Assembly: GCA_031127185.1 (NCBI GenBank)
Contig: JARIET010000031.1
Span: 1 to 15,896 of the forward strand
Direction of reading: 5' to 3'
DNA length: 15,896 bases
From: Gemmatimonadota bacterium
GTDB taxonomy: Bacteria; Gemmatimonadota; Gemmatimonadetes; Gemmatimonadales; Gemmatimonadaceae
A program made the position numbers and the translations under genes. The notes beneath the pieces are model-generated. The model saw only the letters and a program-made list of their open reading frames with translations. It ran no database searches and was not told where the DNA came from. Below, in pieces: positions 13,650 through 15,896 of the stretch; the stretch's first letter is position 1, and the number at the start of each line of letters is the position of its first letter.

Positions 13650-13672
13650 GGGGCGACCCTGAGGGCCGCCCC
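13650..13672. terminator. GC-rich hairpin between the DsbA-like gene and tRNA-Asn
   Basis: GGGGCG (13650-13655) pairs exactly with CGCCCC (13667-13672), with an inner CCC/GGG pairing. It begins 8 bp after the stop codon and also lies downstream of the convergent tRNA. There is no T-run, so its strength as an intrinsic terminator is doubtful. Confidence 0.4.
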
Positions 13673-13690
13673 GCTGATGTCCGTGTTGAG

Positions 13691-13762
13691 CTCCCGAGGA
13701 GGGATTTGAACCCCCGACCCGGCGATTAACAGTCGCCTGCTCTACCCCTGAGCTACTCGGGA
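13691..13762 (-). tRNA. tRNA-Asn (anticodon GTT)
   Basis: Read on the minus strand, the acceptor stem is TCCCGAG with CTCGGGA (7 bp), the D stem is GCTC/GAGC, and the anticodon stem GGCGA/TCGCC has loop CTGTTAA, so the anticodon is GTT (Asn). The T arm is GGGGG-TTCAAAT-CCCTC with one G-T pair. Discriminator G is typical of tRNA-Asn. The length is 72 nt and CCA is not encoded. Confidence 0.97.
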
Positions 13763-13770
13763 ATCCTCCA

Positions 13771-13776
13771 AAAATA
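13771..13776 (-). promoter_or_regulatory. Probable -10 element of tRNA-Asn
   Basis: TATTTT on the minus strand ends 8 nt before the mature tRNA 5' end. The initiation site would therefore almost coincide with the tRNA start, leaving little or no 5' leader for RNase P. No clear -35. Confidence 0.4.
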
Positions 13777-13813
13777 GGCCGCTGCCACGGAAACTTCCAC
13801 TGGCGATTTCCGG

Positions 13814-13819
13814 TAGGGT
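13814..13819 (+). promoter_or_regulatory. Candidate -10 element of the MacB-like permease
   Basis: TAGGGT ends 7 nt before ATG 13827. The AGGG within it could instead act as a weak ribosome site 8 nt from the ATG, so the reading is ambiguous. Confidence 0.35.
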
Positions 13820-13826
13820 GCACGTG

Positions 13827-15074
13827 ATGATCCGCTCAGAATCGCTACGTGTGGGGATGCTGACGCTCCGCGCCAACCCCCTCAGAACCATCCTTTCGAC
13901 GCTCGGCGTGATTATGGGCGTTGGATCGATGGTGTCGGTGCTTGCCATGGGTGACGGCGTGGAGAAATTCGCGCGCGAGCAGGTGGCGCGGACGACGGAT
14001 CTCCAAGCCGTGGCGATTTCGCCGAACTTCACGCAGCGGATCGACGGGATATTCGTCCGGCGGACCGACGTCGTCGTCTTCACCATGGCCGACCTTGATT
14101 CGTTGAGGGCAGCCGTTCCAGAAGCCGAAGCCGTGGAAGTTGGGATCAGCGGCGGCACCATTGCCCAGCGCAACAACACCGCGCGTGGTCGGGGGTTGAG
14201 CATCAACGCCGGTGCCTCCACGCGGCCGATCGCCGAGCAATTGTCGGCGCGCAATTTGAAGATCCGCGATGGCGCGTTCTTTACCGACGATGACGTGCGC
14301 GCGGCGCGCGCCGTCGTCGTGCTGCGCGCATCGGCAGCGGACTCGCTGGGCGGGGGCAGCGCGCTCGTGGGCCAGGAGATTCTTCTGCAACGCCGCCCGT
14401 TTCGTGTGGTTGGCATCCTCGACGCTGAGGAAGGAGAACGCATGGAAGCGTTCGTGCCGTTCGGCACCACGGACGGCGTGATTTTCGGGTTTGGCGGCGC
14501 GCCGGTTCCGCCGCAGATGTCGCTTGTTGCCAGGCGAGTGGAAGACGTCGAGGCAGCAAAGCAGCGTGCCGAACGTTTCTTCGCCAAACGGTATGGCATG
14601 CGGTGGCGCGAACGGGTGAACCTCGTCGCGAATTCGACGCGCGTGGAGCAATTCACACAGACGCTGACCATCTTCAAGATGCTGATGGGAGCGATCACAG
14701 GCGTCTCGCTGCTGGTCGGAGGGATCGGCATCATGAACGTGCTGCTCGCCGCCGTCGTGGAACGCACGCGGGAGATCGGCATCCGGAAGGCCACGGGGGC
14801 GCGCAACCGCGACATCCTTGTGCAATTCCTCGCCGAGTCGGTGACGATCACCAGCGCGGGCGCCGTGATCGGCGTGGCACTTGGTCTCGGAATCGCGTTT
14901 CTCGTGGCCGCCGTGATGCGGATGCAGACCCAGGCTCAGGTGTACGCGGCCGTCTCACTCAGCACGATCCTGGTGGCGGCGGCGGCATCGGTGCTGGTGG
15001 GACTTACGTTCGGGCTTTACCCCGCGCTCCGGGCGTCGCGGCTCTCACCGATCGACGCGATTCGTCACGAGTAA
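13827..15074 (+). CDS. MacB/LolC-type ABC transporter permease
   Basis: Four-helix permease of the MacB/FtsX superfamily, 415 aa. TM1 (about residues 20-42, LRTILSTLGVIMGVGSMVSVLAMG) is followed by a large periplasmic MacB core domain (about 45-275). The FtsX domain (about 280-410) has three helices and the signature GGIGIMNVLLAAVVERTREIGIRKATGARNRDILVQFL-, here noted only by its position, residues about 299-336. Such proteins couple a cytosolic ATPase to work on envelope substrates (antibiotics, lipoproteins, peptides) rather than classical channel transport. No ATPase or membrane-fusion gene is next to it, so it is an orphan permease here. ATG 13827 is preferred to GTG 13818 or 13824. Its 3' end overlaps uvrA by 71 bp, tail to tail. 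Confidence 0.92.
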   Translation: MIRSESLRVGMLTLRANPLRTILSTLGVIMGVGSMVSVLAMGDGVEKFAREQVARTTDLQAVAISPNFTQRIDGIFVRRTDVVVFTMADLDSLRAAVPEAEAVEVGISGGTIAQRNNTARGRGLSINAGASTRPIAEQLSARNLKIRDGAFFTDDDVRAARAVVVLRASAADSLGGGSALVGQEILLQRRPFRVVGILDAEEGERMEAFVPFGTTDGVIFGFGGAPVPPQMSLVARRVEDVEAAKQRAERFFAKRYGMRWRERVNLVANSTRVEQFTQTLTIFKMLMGAITGVSLLVGGIGIMNVLLAAVVERTREIGIRKATGARNRDILVQFLAESVTITSAGAVIGVALGLGIAFLVAAVMRMQTQAQVYAAVSLSTILVAAAASVLVGLTFGLYPALRASRLSPIDAIRHE

Positions 15075-15896
15075 CACTCCCCGCCCCGACGGGGGAACGC
15101 GCGAGCAACGGTCGCAGCCACCGGCCCGTGTGGGATGCCTCTACCTGAGCGACCTCCTCAGGGCGCCCCATCGCCACAAGCGTACCGCCGGCGTCGCCGC
15201 CGTCCGGGCCGAGGTCCACCACCCAGTCGGCGAGTGCGATCACATCGAGATTGTGCTCGATCAGCAGAACGGTGTGGCCGGCATCCACGAGCCGGTCGAG
15301 CACCTGCATCAGCTTGCGGATGTCGTCCAGGTGCAACCCGGTCGTCGGCTCGTCCATCACAAAGAACTTTCGGCCCCGTCCCTTCTGCGATGCGATCAAT
15401 TCACGCGCGATCTTCACGCGCTGTGCCTCGCCGCCCGAGAGCGTGGTGGCCGGCTGCCCGAGCCGGAGATACCCGAGCCCGACCTGCTGCACCTGCCAGA
15501 GTGCCTGGCCGAGTTTCTCCTCTCGCGGGAAGAAACGGATGGCCTGGTCGATGGTGAGTTCGAGCACATCCACGATGTTCTTGCCGTTGACCTTCACATC
15601 GAGGACCGCCGGTTTGAAGCGTCGGCCCTCGCATTCTTCGCACGGCAGGAAGAGATCAGCCATGAAAACCATCTCCACTTCCTGGTAGCCCGCGCCCTCG
15701 CACTTTTCACAGCGCCCGCCGGCGACGTTGAAACTGAACGTACTCGGCGTGTACTTCCGTTCCCGCGCGAGTGGCGTGTCGGCGAAGATGCGGCGGATGT
15801 CGTCGAAGGCCTTGATGTAGGTGACTGGGTTGGATCGGGGCGTGCGGCCGATGGGCTCCTGGTCCACGAGAACCACCTCGTCGAGCGCCTCCGTGC
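15004..15896 (-). CDS. uvrA: UvrABC excinuclease subunit A, C-terminal part (5' end beyond window)
   Basis: Damage-recognition ATPase of nucleotide excision repair; the visible 297 or so codons are the C-terminal nucleotide-binding domain, and the gene enters from the right edge. Visible marks: LVDQEPIGRTPRSNP, the C-terminal zinc finger (C-E-K-C ... C-E-E-C), VKVNGKNIVDVLELT, the ABC signature TLSGGEAQRVKIA, Walker B FFVMDEPTTGLH, and T-V-L-L-I-E-H-N-L-D-V-I. The usual ending (T-G-R-W-L-R-P-L-L) is followed by an extra basic, Ala/Arg-rich tail of about 30 residues. Most of this tail is encoded opposite the last 23 codons of the MacB-like permease, so the tail probably came from loss of an earlier stop. 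It is not expected to be functional, though this is an inference. Confidence 0.97.
   Translation of the reverse strand, partial: TEALDEVVLVDQEPIGRTPRSNPVTYIKAFDDIRRIFADTPLARERKYTPSTFSFNVAGGRCEKCEGAGYQEVEMVFMADLFLPCEECEGRRFKPAVLDVKVNGKNIVDVLELTIDQAIRFFPREEKLGQALWQVQQVGLGYLRLGQPATTLSGGEAQRVKIARELIASQKGRGRKFFVMDEPTTGLHLDDIRKLMQVLDRLVDAGHTVLLIEHNLDVIALADWVVDLGPDGGDAGGTLVAMGRPEEVAQVEASHTGRWLRPLLARSPVGAGSVTRDESRRSVRAATPGARGKART

Noticed and set aside
13742..14851. Minus-strand open frame of 369 codons opposite the permease
   Set aside because: Ser/Thr/Arg-rich antisense product with no domain; it also runs into tRNA-Asn.
15079..15096. Terminator hairpin (CCCCG/CGGGG) after the permease
   Set aside because: The stem is short with a minimal loop, lacks a T-run and lies within uvrA coding sequence.

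Overview
The window is a GC-rich (roughly 65%), gene-dense bacterial chromosome segment. It carries core genes (holB, moaC, purE, uvrA, two tRNAs), a Ser/Thr kinase with a zinc ribbon and an Ig-like output domain, a P1-family peptidase, a MacB-type permease and GT4 glycosyltransferases. The gene content and the base and codon use fit Gemmatimonadota best, but this is an inference from overall character; no rRNA or other phylum marker is present. I see no insertion sequence, phage, CRISPR array or integrase.

Layout: (1) 1-3085, minus strand: a membrane glycosyltransferase cut by the left edge follows a membrane-anchored kinase with only its stop codon between them. (2) 3182-4043: tRNA-Lys(UUU), then a minus-strand YIP1-like membrane protein flanked on both sides by TGAGCGTT repeats. 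(3) 4112-8183: an envelope glycoconjugate cluster, with a minus-strand GT4 glycosyltransferase divergent from a plus-strand run of alkaline-phosphatase-superfamily hydrolase, PAP2 lipid phosphatase and a second, paralogous GT4 enzyme. (4) 8260-9603: a secreted MltD-like lytic transglycosylase with LysM. (5) 9600-11200, minus: holB and moaC, joined by a TGATG stop-start overlap and divergent from (6) a secreted P1 peptidase at 11219-12379. (7) 12381-12470: nine G-rich units of exactly 10 bp. (8) purE (minus) divergent from a DsbA/kappa-GST-fold protein that lacks CxxC. (9) tRNA-Asn(GUU), a MacB-like permease, and the C-terminal part of uvrA, which overlaps the permease tail to tail.

The most interesting signal is regulatory. 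At many genes a -10-like hexamer ends only 5-8 nt before the start codon, which predicts leaderless mRNAs. Two divergent gene pairs are built compactly around this: holB/P1 peptidase appear to share one symmetric -10 (TAAGATA), and purE/DsbA-like share overlapping -35 elements with 17-bp spacers on both sides. A minority of genes (YIP1-like, the hydrolase, perhaps PAP2) have clear Shine-Dalgarno sequences instead.

The GT4-hydrolase-PAP2-GT4 cluster looks like a glycolipid or lipid-linked sugar module acting at the inner membrane, but no substrate can be assigned from sequence. I found no clear defence, secretion or wholly new enzymatic system.
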